A stretch of DNA of 64,000 bases from Rhizomys pruinosus (taxonomy: Eukaryota; Chordata; Mammalia; Rodentia; Spalacidae): assembly GCA_009823505.1 (NCBI GenBank), contig VZQC01010433.1, positions 94,689 to 158,688 of the forward strand, written 5' to 3'. The notes under the pieces are model-generated. The model saw only the letters and a program-made list of their open reading frames with translations. It made no database searches and was not told the DNA's origin. Each line of letters opens with the position of its first letter. Positions within the stretch are counted from its first letter, which is position 1. This document shows positions 45,185-55,665 of the stretch, piece by piece. The translations under genes and the position numbers were made by a program.

Positions 45185-45425
45185 TTAAAAATTTTTACTT
45201 GAATTTTATGTATTTCATATATAACTTCTCAGTCTTAATCATCTTTATTCCCCCTTCTCCATTGGCACCCTCCCTCCCACAGCCCCCTACCTGGAGTTCA
45301 TACATTCTGTCATTTGTGTTAGGGTCTATTGTGTGAAATTACTCTCCTTAGACATTCCTTACTGACAATTCATCCTCTGAGCTCTAGCCAGCCTATCCAG
45401 AATCCCTCTCTTAAAGAAGGCCAGT
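45185..45425 (-). mobile_element. Rodent L1 3' UTR fragment
   Basis: 'attttatgtatttcatata' with 'tctttattcccccttctcc' and the C-rich 'caccctccctcccacagccc' is the same arrangement as the 3' UTR starts at 37350 and 48665. The extent is approximate. Confidence 0.5.
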
Positions 45426-45475
45426 TCTTCCTCACCCAACATAATCAGCTACCAATATTTCTTCAGCGAAGTTAG

Positions 45476-45904
45476 TGTTCAAGTTTGTCTTCAAATGCTG
45501 TGACAAAACACTCTGATCAATACCAAGTTGTGTAGGAAAGGGTTTATTAGCGTTACGTCTCCGGGTCACAGTTCATCACTGAGAGAACCCAAGGTAGGAG
45601 CTCAAGGCAGGAACCTGGAGGCAGAAGCTGAAGCTCAGGCCATGGAGGAATGCTGCTTCCTGCTTGTTCCCCTCCTTTTCTTTTTTTTTTTTTTTTTGGT
45701 CATTTTGAGACTGGGTCTTATACAACACAGAACAACCTGCCCAGGGGTGGCACTGCCCACAGTGGGCTGGGCCGTCCCACATCACACAACAATCAAGAAA
45801 ATGCCCTACAGACATGGCCACAGGCCAGTCCAATGGAGGCAATTGTCCAGTTGAGGCTCCCCCAACCCAGGTATGTCAAGTTGACACTAAAGCTACCCAG
45901 CACA
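45476..45904 (-). mobile_element. MaLR/ERVL-type solo LTR
   Basis: On minus it begins TGTGCTGGGTAGC then 'gtgtcaacttgacatacc', a start shared by a common rodent LTR. It runs through 'gcccagcccactgtgggcag' and ends '...aacctttcctacacaac' and '...gaaca'. A 5-bp flank, gttag at 45471-45475 and gttgg at 45905-45909, agrees at four of five bases; five-base duplications are usual for this class. A 45-bp B1 end (45677-45722) is inserted in it. Confidence 0.7.
45677..45722 (-). mobile_element. Severely truncated B1 tail
   Basis: A T18 tract followed by 'ggtcattttgagactgggtc' is only the 3' end of a B1. It lies inside the LTR, whose sequence resumes after it. Confidence 0.75.
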
Positions 45905-46018
45905 GTTGGGTTCTGCTATGCACGAGACCCGTGCAAGCTCAATCAGAAAAAACCCCAGCATGGAACTGGAGAAATAGTTAGTGGAACCCCCAAACCATTT
46001 TCAAAAAGTTCTTGATTT

Positions 46019-46100
46019 GGGGCTGGAGAGATGACTCAGCGATTAAGAGCACTGACTGCTCTTGCAAAGGACCAGAGTTCGATTCCCAGCGCCTTCCTGG
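46019..46100 (+). mobile_element. B2 head only (3'-truncated)
   Basis: 'ggggctggagagatgactca', 'gcgattaagagcactgactg' and 'agagttcgattcccagcgcc' are a good B2 head with A and B boxes. It stops abruptly near 46100, with no body or tail. Retroposition truncates 5' ends, so loss of a 3' end needs a deletion or a rearrangement. Confidence 0.88.
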
Positions 46101-46208
46101 CATCATATGTATATCCTCTATGTCCTTTATCAATATGTTTTCAAGGCCAGGAGGATTTATGTAAGTATGAAATTTAATCTATAGATCAATTTTATGGATA
46201 TTGATTTT

Positions 46209-46328
46209 GGGGGGTCTTTTTGAGATGGGGTCTCCCTGGAGCCCCAGCTGGCCTGGAACTCACTATGTAGACCAGGCTGGCCTTCAACTCACAGAGATCC
46301 ACCTGCCTCTGCCTCCCTAGTGCCAGGA
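46209..46328 (-). mobile_element. 5'-truncated B1 SINE
   Basis: Minus-strand B1 from 'gggggtctttttgagatggg' to 'gcctccctagtgccag'. The usual head ('attaaaggcgtgcgcc') is absent. The perfect 13-bp duplication ggatattgatttt lies at 46196-46208 and 46329-46341. Confidence 0.95.
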
Positions 46329-46485
46329 GGATATTGATTTTTTTAATACCATATTCCAAGATTTCCCTTGATGGGACAGACGTTCTTGCTCAATGACTGC
46401 TCCATATCTAATGTGGTATCAGGTTTAATCCAAAGCCATGTATCTATGGAAGAGTGAAAAGTATGTTTAATAGAATAGAATTTAG

Positions 46486-46728
46486 GGGCTGAAGAGCTGG
46501 ATCAGTAGTTAAGAGAACTGGCTGTTCTTGCAGAGGACCCACATTTGATTCCCAAAATTACATGGTGGCTAACAACCAACCACTAGTGACTCCAGGTCCA
46601 GGGAAATCTGACACCCTTTCCCTACCTCCTTGGGCACTGTATAACATAGGTGCACTTACATACATGCAAGCAATATACTCAAACCATGGATAAAATAAAA
46701 ATACATAAAATATTTTTAAAACTTTAAC
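46486..46728 (+). mobile_element. B2-type SINE
   Basis: The head 'ggggctgaagagctggatca' with 'tagttaagagaactggctg', 'gactccaggtccagggaaat' and a tail of AAATACATAAAAT. A short agaattta repeat flanks it. One ~18-bp unit is present. Confidence 0.88.
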
Positions 46729-46734
46729 AAAAAG

Positions 46735-47262
46735 AAAAGAATTTATTCTTCATGCTTATTTAATAATGCCTGTTACAGAAAATAAGGAAAACAAAAAAAG
46801 ATAACCAAAGCCATGGTACTCTGCAAACCTAACCTTAAAGACATAGTCATTGTCAGCAGCTTACTACAATTTGCACACTTAAGATTGGTTACCTTTGATC
46901 ATAGTAACAAATATTCTGCTTGTGGTATATAACATAAATCTATCATCCTTCTATGTTGATATCACTTCAGCTCCACCTATTCCCCAAAATTAGGCATATA
47001 TGACTGCCCTCAGAAGATAGACATGCTCATCTCAAGGCTCAGAGGAAAGCCACAACCATCATGGAAAACTTGTACCATTTCTTTAGGTTTCTACCTGGAT
47101 TTACCATCCATCACATCTTTTTATAGTCCACGTCAGCAGAAGCCACAGGAGCCAGGACTGCTTGTAGGGTTTTCATAGGGTGGCATTGCAGGTCGCATGG
47201 CAATGGATGGAGATGTATAATCCTTGCTATGGTATGGATGTGGTTTAAGTGTTTGACTCAAG
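46735..47262. other. Unrecognised non-coding DNA
   Basis: Nothing was recognised. Confidence 0.4.
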
Positions 47263-47275
47263 AGTTAATGTACTG

Positions 47276-47532
47276 GCCTGAAGAGATGGCTCAGTGGTTA
47301 AGGACACTGACTGCTCTTGCAGAGGACCCAGGTTTGATTCCCAGCACCCACATGACAGCTAAGAACCATCTTTAGTGTGGGGCATGGTGACACATGCCTT
47401 TAATCTCAGCATTCCGGAGGCAGAGGCAGGCAGATCTCTGTGAGTTCAAGGCCAGCCTGGTATACAGAGCAAACTCCAGGCCAGCTGGGACTAAAGGGAG
47501 ACCCTGTCTCAAAAATAGCAAAAAAAAAAAAA
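47276..47532 (+). mobile_element. Chimeric B2-B1 SINE in a single target duplication
   Basis: A B2 head and body start (47276 to ~47372, through 'agctaagaaccatctt') is joined directly to a complete B1 (~47375-47532, 'gtggggcatggtgacacatg' to the A-tail). The pair is flanked by one duplication, agttaatgtactg at 47263-47275 and agttaatatactg at 47533-47545 (one difference). No A-tail or second duplication separates the parts, so the two were apparently inserted together as one cDNA. Confidence 0.9.
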
Positions 47533-47545
47533 AGTTAATATACTG

Positions 47546-48530
47546 AGAGCTTGCTCTGTACTGTGTCTATGTGCCCTTGCTGGGAGGTATTGTGAATTAT
47601 TAAAAGGTGGAGCCAAGTGAAGGGTCATCCATCCAAGACGCTTCCTCCAAAACAAACCAGTGTAATTCTTATGAGACTCCAGGTGGTTCAAGAGAGAACT
47701 GCTACTTCAGAGTCAGCCCGAATTTCTCTGTGGTCTCCTATCCCACAATATCCTTCTTTCCTACTCTTGCTTCTACTATGATGCCATCGGCCATACTGTG
47801 TGATAAGAAGAAGGACGCCCTCAGCAGTGGATGAACCAATGTGCTCACCCAATCCTGTACTTTCAGGCTCCAAAACTGAGATCTAACTAAAGCTCTTTTC
47901 TTTCAAAGCTACCAAGCCTCAAATACTTTATTACAGTAACTGCAAACAGAACAACACAGTTCCCTTACCTGGAAGTGAGGAACAAATTATTGGAATAAAG
48001 AATATTATTTCCCATACATCCCACTATATGGATTTATGTTTTAAATACTGAAGTATATTTCCTTCATTTAAATTTATTTAGAAATATCTCTGAAAATTTT
48101 TCATTACATACAGAAAAAGAATTAAATTAAAAAAATACTTGAGTGCTTTTATAATCATGACACCTTTTATATTATAAATTCTAAGATCTTTAAAGTCAAT
48201 ACAGGAGGGTTACACTTATGTATATTAAATATTCCAGTTTGTAGCAGGACTTATAAAACAAGACACCATACCTTTTAAAAAGGCACACTAACTCCCACAC
48301 TTAATGAAAATAACTGAAATGAGTGGCAAGTAAGAATGGTATTCACTGATTTGAACTTAATATGCTTTGATTTCTCAATCTAATTTGGGGTTGTGGCTTA
48401 TACAGGAAAAAAAAATCAGAGGAAAGAAAGAAAGAACCTAAGTGATTTTATAAGCCTGATGGTCTATGCTCAAATAATCAAAGGAGGACAGTTAATAAAT
48501 TTAGTAGTTCAGGCCACTAAGAGTCCTAGA
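47546..48530. other. Unrecognised non-coding DNA
   Basis: Nothing was recognised. Confidence 0.4.
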
Positions 48531-48534
48531 AATA

Positions 48535-48630
48535 TACAGTATGCTCAGTGACAAAGCAGTTGCCTAGCACATGTGAAGCCTGCGTTCAATTCCTAGTTAC
48601 CTTCCACCAACCGAAGAAGAAAAAAAAAAT
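48535..48630 (+). mobile_element. ID-like SINE
   Basis: 'acagtatgctcagtgacaaa', 'gcagttgcctagcacatgtg' and 'cctgcgttcaattcctag' then 'gaagaagaaaaaaaaaatg' as tail. This is the ID order, moderately diverged. Confidence 0.8.
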
Positions 48631-48645
48631 GAAGAATCATTTTTT

Positions 48646-50447
48646 TTCAAAGCCAATTTTTATTGAAACTTTGTGCATTTCATACAAAAGTTCAAACTAA
48701 ATCTAGACCAGTGTCTCCCTCCCTGCCCCCCACCCCACCACAGCTCATGGATTCTGCCAAACATGTTTTTCATCTTTTTCTCAGTCTCTCTCAAAATTCT
48801 CAATTCAGAAGTTTGCTGTTTCAAGCAGTTCATGGTTTCAGTCAGTTCTTCAACCTAGTCTTGTTGTTGTTGTTGCTGTTGTTATTCCTTCCAATATGCA
48901 TCACTCCAAAATATGCACATATGCATCCCACATATATCATTGGTTTTAGCATCTTCAGCTTATGATTTTTTTTCTTTATTAGGCTGAAAGATGTCATGTT
49001 TGAAGGCTCCTCCTTGGAAGCCCAAACCACCATCAGTTCTGCCCTTGTGCTCCACACTGGGGTTTTCCCTTCCCATGGTCACTAAATGAGTAAACACCGT
49101 GTCCTCTCTTGATCTTCCAGTACTGGTTTCCATGATACAGCCTGGGTAGTCCAACAATGTCAGTCTATACTCTGAAGAGGCTGAAACCCCAATAGTAGCT
49201 CAGTCCACAAGCTGATGTCTCAGCAGTCCCCATCTAGCCTGAAGGTTTGGAGGATTCTTGGAGAGACATGAGTCTTCAGTCCATATTGGAAGGTTGAAAA
49301 GCTGTGTCTCATGTCTTTGAAGCATGGCAAAAGCAGTGGCAGCCACAGGGTAGCTGCACTTGCCAGTAAGACGGGCAAAACAACTGTGCTCTTTTTTTTT
49401 TTTTTTTTACTTTTTGTCTTTTTACTAAGATCTCAAGTTTTATACCTGAAGTACAATTTCTCAGGCCTTACTAATTATTTATTTCTGGTTATACTTTCCT
49501 TTTGGATGCTTAAGGCCACATGGTTAGCCCAGATTAACCAAGGTTTTTGTTTTCTCAAGGTCAGTTGAGGATCTGGTCCTCAAGGGTCACTCAGGGTTTT
49601 TTTGGGCGGGGGACCCCTGGCTCCTTTTGTCTTTTCATTTACCAGTTCCATCCAAGGGAGGACAAGGTCAGGTCTTGCTAGACCAGGCCTCTCTTTTTGA
49701 AGCATGAGCAGACTTTCCTCTTTATAGACTGGACACTGGCTAAAGTCCCATTAGTGGATCTCCAAGACCTCTTTGCACAGTAAGACTGGTGACTCACATT
49801 TGCAGGACATTTCAAGAGATGCCCCCATGCACAGTTCCCTGGGACTTAGTTGACCTCTGAAGGGAAGGAACAAAGTTATCTCTTAAGACCCTTGGCCAAA
49901 TTGGTATGGGTATTAAGTATGGTCATTAATTGTCCAGAAAGGCTAAGTTACACCAGCCTGATACTTTTAACTACTGTGTAATATTTTATAAAAGGTTTGG
50001 ACAAAAGCTCAAACAGTCTTATATAAGAAATACTAAGAAGCACTCTCCCAAAATAAATACTGTGGTTAGACACAATGTCATGACAAACTAGTTTTTTCCT
50101 CATTCTTTTGTTCTTATATTACTCTAAAATATGCGTATATACCCTCCACCCATATACCAAAAATTCCTAACTCTGAAAATAAATGGTAACTTAGTTCTAG
50201 AACCTATTAAAGGATTCACAATATAAGAGCACAGTTGTTTTCAGATCACAAGGAATATAACATTAACATTGCTCAGTTTGCCTTACAACTAGGTGATTGG
50301 TGCTAGCATCCACAGATAAGGGATACAATTCATCGTTTGTTTTTCTGGGACCGTGTTACTTCACTTAACATGATATCTTCTAGTTCAATCCATTTACCTG
50401 TGTTTCAGGTGGTCCTGGGAAATTCCCGATCTAAGCTCTGTGCACTC
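48646..50447 (-). mobile_element. 5'-truncated L1 3' end with exact target duplication
   Basis: Minus-strand L1 3' DNA runs from its A-tail (T-run at 48640-48647) to ~50400. 50100-50400 corresponds to 37520-37830 of the other L1 ('ggaccgtgttacttcactta' with 'tccatttacctg'), the end of ORF2. The intervening 3' UTR is long (>1.4 kb) and unlike the shorter one at 37341. The perfect 15-bp duplication gaagaatcatttttt lies at 48631-48645 and 50448-50462. About 45 bp next to the right duplication (50404-50447) do not look like L1. Confidence 0.85.
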
Positions 50448-50464
50448 GAAGAATCATTTTTTAA

Positions 50465-50685
50465 TGGGGGCTGGAGAGGTGGTTCAGTAGTTAAGAGCAC
50501 TTGCTGCTATTGCAGAAGACATGGATTTGGTTCCCAGCAACCATATGGTGGTTCACAACTGCTTGTGACTCCAGTTCCAGGAGATCTGATACCCCTTAGG
50601 ACCTCTGTGGACACAGGGTGTACTTGAATGCATTCAAACATACCACTCACACATGCACAATAAAAATCAATAAATAATTTTTTTG
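50465..50685 (+). mobile_element. B2-type SINE
   Basis: The head 'ggggctggagaggtggttca', 'gtagttaagagcacttgctg', 'tggtggttcacaactgcttg' and a tail 'aataaaaatcaataaat'. It sits immediately beside the right target duplication of the L1. Confidence 0.9.
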
Positions 50686-51066
50686 CAAAAATGCTTCTCT
50701 AGATCCTCCTGTAAATATACTTTTTACCTGCTATCCAGCCCAAGGCATTCTTCAGCAATATCTTCAGCAGACAGCCTTGGTAATGTCTAATTTTAATGCC
50801 ATGAAGGGAAGGGAGGTTCAATAATCTTTGACAACCGTCTACTTACTGTTGGCCTGAACAAGATCATGAGAGTTCCTTGTTAGTCTATGTTGAACCTGGC
50901 CAATATCCTTGTAAGTGAAGTACACTCCCTTCCATCATTTACCTCAAAGGGAGTCCAGTCTGGTCTGTTTTCTTTTATATAATGGATCTTCAGGATACTG
51001 AAGAATGTCTACCTTACTTTTCCTTTTACTTAGGAGTAATGACACTGAGTACTACCAAAATCATCT

Positions 51067-51288
51067 GTGGCCTGAAGAGGTGGCTCAGCAGTTAAGAGCA
51101 CTTGTTGCTCTCCCAGAGGACCAAAGTTCAATTCCTAGCAACCATGTGGGGCTGCTCATAGCCACCTGTAACTCCAGCTCCAATTCCTCTGGCCACCTCA
51201 GGCACTTGCACCCGTGTACACATACCCCCACACAGACACACACGTATGTACAAAATTAAAAAAAAATAAAATAAAATTATAATTTTAA
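51067..51288 (+). mobile_element. B2-type SINE
   Basis: 'ggcctgaagaggtggctcag', 'cagttaagagcacttgttg' and 'gttcaattcctagcaacc', then CACA-rich 3' DNA and an A/T-rich tail. It is moderately diverged. Confidence 0.88.
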
Positions 51289-51302
51289 AACCGATTTTCG
51301 TG

Positions 51303-51692
51303 TGTTAGTTACTTCTCTGTTGCTATGATAAGACAACTTATAAAAGGAAGGTTTTATTTGGCTTACTCTTCTAGAGGGTTAAGAGTCTATTATGATTATT
51401 AGTAGTATAATAGTCTATTAATAGACTATTATGCTGAGGAGCCACAGCAGTGGCAGGGGTCAAAGCTGAAAGCTGAAAGCTGGCATCTTCAAGAAGGCAG
51501 AGGAAGTAAAGAAAGCCAGACTGGAAGTAGGCAAGCTATGTAGTCTCAAAGCCTGGCCCAGTGACATGCTTCCTCTAGCATGGCCATGCTTCTTAAAGGT
51601 TCCATGAAGTTCCCCACACAGCATCATGATCTGAGGACCAGATGTTTAAATACTTGAAGTATATAAGGGACATTCTCTTTCAAGCCACCCCA
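51303..51692 (-). mobile_element. MaLR (ORR1-like) LTR
   Basis: On minus it begins 'tggggtggcttgaaagaga' with 'atgtcccttatatac' and ends with 'cagcaacagag' type DNA and 'aagtaactaaca'. The order agrees with the common rodent MaLR LTR. It contains an unusual 26-bp perfect palindrome at 51407-51432. No target duplication was found. Confidence 0.7.
51407..51432. repeat. 26-bp perfect palindrome
   Basis: Two 13-base half-sites, ATAATAGTCTATT and its complement, meet without a spacer. It lies inside the MaLR LTR, and a further partial copy, 'agtctattat', occurs just upstream at ~51383-51392. Confidence 0.97.
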
Positions 51693-54124
51693 GTTTATAT
51701 GAGTAGGAGACAGAGAAAGAGTCGAGAATACTATTACAACACTAGGCACCATGGAGGCTTACATTAATGAGAAATTTTGTTGGACAGCAAAATTTTATTG
51801 AGAGACATGCAAATGCCTAGTCCATAAGCCCTGTAGTGTTTGCAGCAAAAAACTTGCTGTTCCCTTAAGAACAGTTTTGTATGATCACTGGTCATGACTT
51901 TGTCTCAAGCCCACAAGAAAGTGGAACTAAAAGTCATTTTGAAAAATGTTTAATTGATAGTGCTTCAAAAATGACTTTGCAGCATTCTAGAGTTTTATAT
52001 GAGCTAAACTCTATGCCAAGAGAGGTACAAGACAGATCAGGGTGAGCCCAGCCTTGGGATTATGCTACAGTCTGAAGGGACATCAATAATAACATTAATT
52101 TTATATCTGCAGTTCATTGTCTTATTTTTACCCTTTGGCATTTAGATTATTTTAGTCACATGCATAAAAAGTAATTTCTATTATAAAGTAGTTCTCTTTC
52201 AAGGAGAATTCTTAGTGAAAAGATATGAACAGAAATGTCAAAATTATGAATAAAGTATTGTTATTTAAAAGAGGAAATGCTAGAAAGAGCAGCTTAAAAG
52301 TTTTACTCTTGGCTAATTTGTCAAGAGTAAATCACAAGAGTGTTGCATTCTAGTTCCCAAATTAATTTTTTAGTTGAAATGATCAATAAAGAAATAGCAG
52401 ATTCCATTTCACAGAGCATTTGCTATGATTTCTAAAGCAAGCTCTAGTTTTAGCTCAGTTCACAAAATGTTCTACACTGTGATAAAGAAATATTTCAATG
52501 AACCAGGAATTTCCATGTGACATCGAGGACAGGAAACTAATACACTATAAGTCAGAGTAATTACCATTGTCTCACTCGAATTACCATTTGCCTCACTTCT
52601 CCTATCCCCAAGATATTTCATGATGATTCTCCCAAGACAACAGATCCACCAAACTGTCATCAATGAATACCCAAAAACATCACTCTGAGCACATGAAGAT
52701 TTTTCTACCTTGTTTTGTAAATGGTTTCTAATGGGTTTCTTTTGTTGGGGGCAGGGAGTTCAGGTGCAGCGAGTTTGCTCAAACATCAATAGACCGGTCT
52801 TTAACAATTTCAGTATGCTGAAAGTTCATGGTCCTACATGACAAATAATTAGGATTTGAAATAGAAACCCTCTCATTTTGGTTGGAGTGTGTTGAATTCT
52901 TACAATTAAGGAAAGAAAGCTGTGGTGAGGCCCAAGCACCAGAAATCGTGCCTAGGACAAGCAAGAAGACCAGTGAGCAAGTGGTGTCCCAGTTTACCTC
53001 CCAAATATGTGCACAAAGTAGTTCAGACCTCCTTGATAGGGCAGTAATTTGCATGCCCTTCAGAGACAACTGGCTTCAACAACCTATGTTCATATATATA
53101 TATAATATATATAAACTACACTGATTTTAAAAATAGCATCATCTATACCATGTATATATGGTTTGAGGTATCATATATTTGCATACTAGTAAACAGAATG
53201 AAATTTACCAAACCCAAATTTCAAAATATGCTCTCTTTAAACAGAAAGAGGATTCATGGGGATGGCACCTGATTGTTGTTTGTGTTAAACCAAAGATTCT
53301 AATTACTCTTATTCTGGTTGCAACATCTCAGTCATCCCTAGGAATCCCCTGGTCTCCCATGATCAATTCAAATGATTCAGAGAGAAACAGATTTTCCCCA
53401 TTCCACAGCTTCAGAGACGGGCAGGTACAGCAATGACTTACACAAGATGGATGTAATCTGGACTAATGACTTTTACCTAACCTTGCAACCAAATTTATAA
53501 TGTAACAAGCTCACTGAGGCATCTGCTACTCCTGATGGGGCATTTGACTTTAATCCCTTGGAACTTCACTTTGCCCTCCACCCAAGAAAGAGAATGGATG
53601 AGGGTGTGCATGGATAACACATCAAAGCCCTGAAAGCAGTGTTTTTCTTACTGAAAACAATGATACATATTTAAATGTCTAATTGTGTGTATGATATTTA
53701 AGCCTAGCAATCAAAGAGCATGATTCTCTGATGAGACCTGGGGCTGGGATGAGTCTAGCTTCCACTTCCCCAAAAGATGGCAGAAAGACTGCTTCAATAA
53801 AAATAGGAACGTAGCCCATCTCTAGAGCACAGTTCTGTGAGACATTTGCAGCTGCAGGTGGTTCTCAGAGTCTGAGTCCACTCCTGGACTTAAAATAAAT
53901 GCTATGAGTGGGACTACATCTCATTCAGGTATAACTGTGATGTGTGATATGGCTTAGAAACACCACAGACATGGACTCAGGTATACACAATTAAGTGGGA
54001 ACTTGATCAGGGGTTCATTCAGAAATAGCCATGTAATCCAGGCCTATCAGATACTAATACCAGTACATTCTCAGAATTGCAAGAAGAGAAAATTTGGGCA
54101 CTAGCTACTATGAAAAGCTGTGAA
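51693..54124. other. Unrecognised, possibly single-copy DNA
   Basis: 2.4 kb has no transposon that I recognise, apart from a short TATA repeat at ~53093-53112. Open frames reach 96 codons (52779-53069, minus) with no family resemblance. It is one of the longest repeat-poor stretches in the window. Confidence 0.45.
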
Positions 54125-54295
54125 TCCAGGGCAGAGGTTAGCAAATGTTCCCCTATAACAGGTCAGCTAGTAAATACTTTTAGATTTTTAGTCCATCCAA
54201 ATCTCTGTTAAAACTACTCCACTCTACTGTTATAATTTAAAAAAATAGCTACATATGGCTGTGTTCCAATAAACTTATTTATAGATGAAATTTTC
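54125..54295 (+). mobile_element. hAT-type DNA transposon fossil (MER20-like), second copy
   Basis: 'gcagaggttagcaaatgttc', 'cagctagtaaatacttttag', 'aaaactactccactctactg' and 'tatggctgtgttccaataaa' follow the same family order as 19325-19480. The name is not certain. Confidence 0.75.
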
Positions 54296-54392
54296 ATTTC
54301 ACATCACTTTTATATACTATAAAATTTTATTTTAAAAAACATTTAATCATTTAAAAAAATAAAAGTCAATCCAGTGACAGCCTGGATTTTTC

Positions 54393-55650
54393 TTTTTTTA
54401 CCTTTATTTTTCTTTTTTTATACTTTCTTTTATTTCATTTTTTAACAATAAGTAATAATTTATGAGTACAAGCATCCTTCATGTAAAACCAATTTGCAAG
54501 CAGTTGTGCCCAAACCCACACAGCCCATGGGTCCCACCATCCAGCTGGAGGGGCTTGTATGTACAATCAAGTTGATCAAATAAGCATCCAGTCTATATGC
54601 TGTAGTTTTGCCATTCACCCCAATCGCAGCCCTTACATTCTACCATGCCCTCTCTTCCACAGAATGTTCCCTAGGCTTAGAAAAGGGGCACAGGTGGACG
54701 AGAAGCAAAACAGGCTACTTTCTCTGGAGATGTTGTTTTGCACTCTGATCAGTTCTGGCTGTTTCTTTTCATGGGCTGATAGTTTGTTCGGGAATAACCT
54801 TTCAATCCTACTAATGAAGCATAAGCAATTAGATATATAGGTATTCAAACAGTACTAATTGTTATGGTAGGTTACTTTGGTAGAGACACAGATGTTTGGA
54901 TGGTATGTTAATCCATGAATTATATTTTTTCTGTAAAAGATGACAAGGTCTTACTGTGGATTATAACATCTCCTAACCACAAGAGGATGTAAGCTTGTGG
55001 CATCAGCCATGGGTTATTCCTCCAAGGAGAGAACCAATAGCCAATTAGATTTGGGATATACAGGCATATGGCTGCCACTGCTGCACAGTATTTCCAGGCA
55101 GGTGAGGTGTAGCTGATGCTGACAGAGGAGTCTTGCTTGACTCAAGGAGACCAATATTTGCTTTATTGGTTTAGTGGCCTTTGGTAACACTCTCTGGTAA
55201 TCCAGAGATCAACTGTACACTTGCAAGTGCAGTCTCAATACATCTTTCTCATGCTTACATCAAGTCTTCGACAGCAGGGCCTTACGGCCTCTCTTCTTGC
55301 AGGTATCCCAGTTTACAGACAAGAAGCCTTTACCTTTTTGGGGGGGGCTTGGATCCCCTGGCCAACATCTTCTTGGTAGAATAATCCATTGCTGATGTCA
55401 GAGCTCTCCTGTATTAATATATTTTGCTTGAATGCACAGCTTAAAAGGACTATAGTATTATATTTGGTTCTGAATAGAGAATAATCCTTTTCACAGTTCC
55501 TATGTCTATTAGTCAATTGAAGAAAGCAGTTTTAATATGAGAGATTTTCTTACCTCCCTTTCATAGAATAAAGAAAAATATGATGGTAATGAAGTCATTC
55601 TCTAACTGTAAATTAGAGCTGACTGTTGTAGAGGTAATCTCTTATAAAAC
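54393..55650 (-). mobile_element. Unnamed retroposed repeat, copy B (complete)
   Basis: A 1258-bp insertion flanked by the perfect 15-bp duplication cagcctggatttttc at 54378-54392 and 55651-55665. A T-rich left end (54393-54435) is the A-tail on minus. The 5' end on minus is GGTTTTATAAGAGATTACC at ~55650-55632, the same 5' terminus as copy A. No protein family is seen; frames up to 93 codons are short and unassigned. The features (A-tail, long target duplication, no introns to judge) indicate L1-mediated retroposition of an RNA, which may be an L1 3' UTR-like repeat or a host non-coding RNA. Confidence 0.85.
55338..55347. repeat. Poly-G run
   Basis: About eight consecutive G in 'ttttttggggggggcttgg', inside copy B. 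Copy A has no such run at the equivalent place (~285-300). Confidence 0.85.
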
Positions 55651-55665
55651 CAGCCTGGATTTTTC

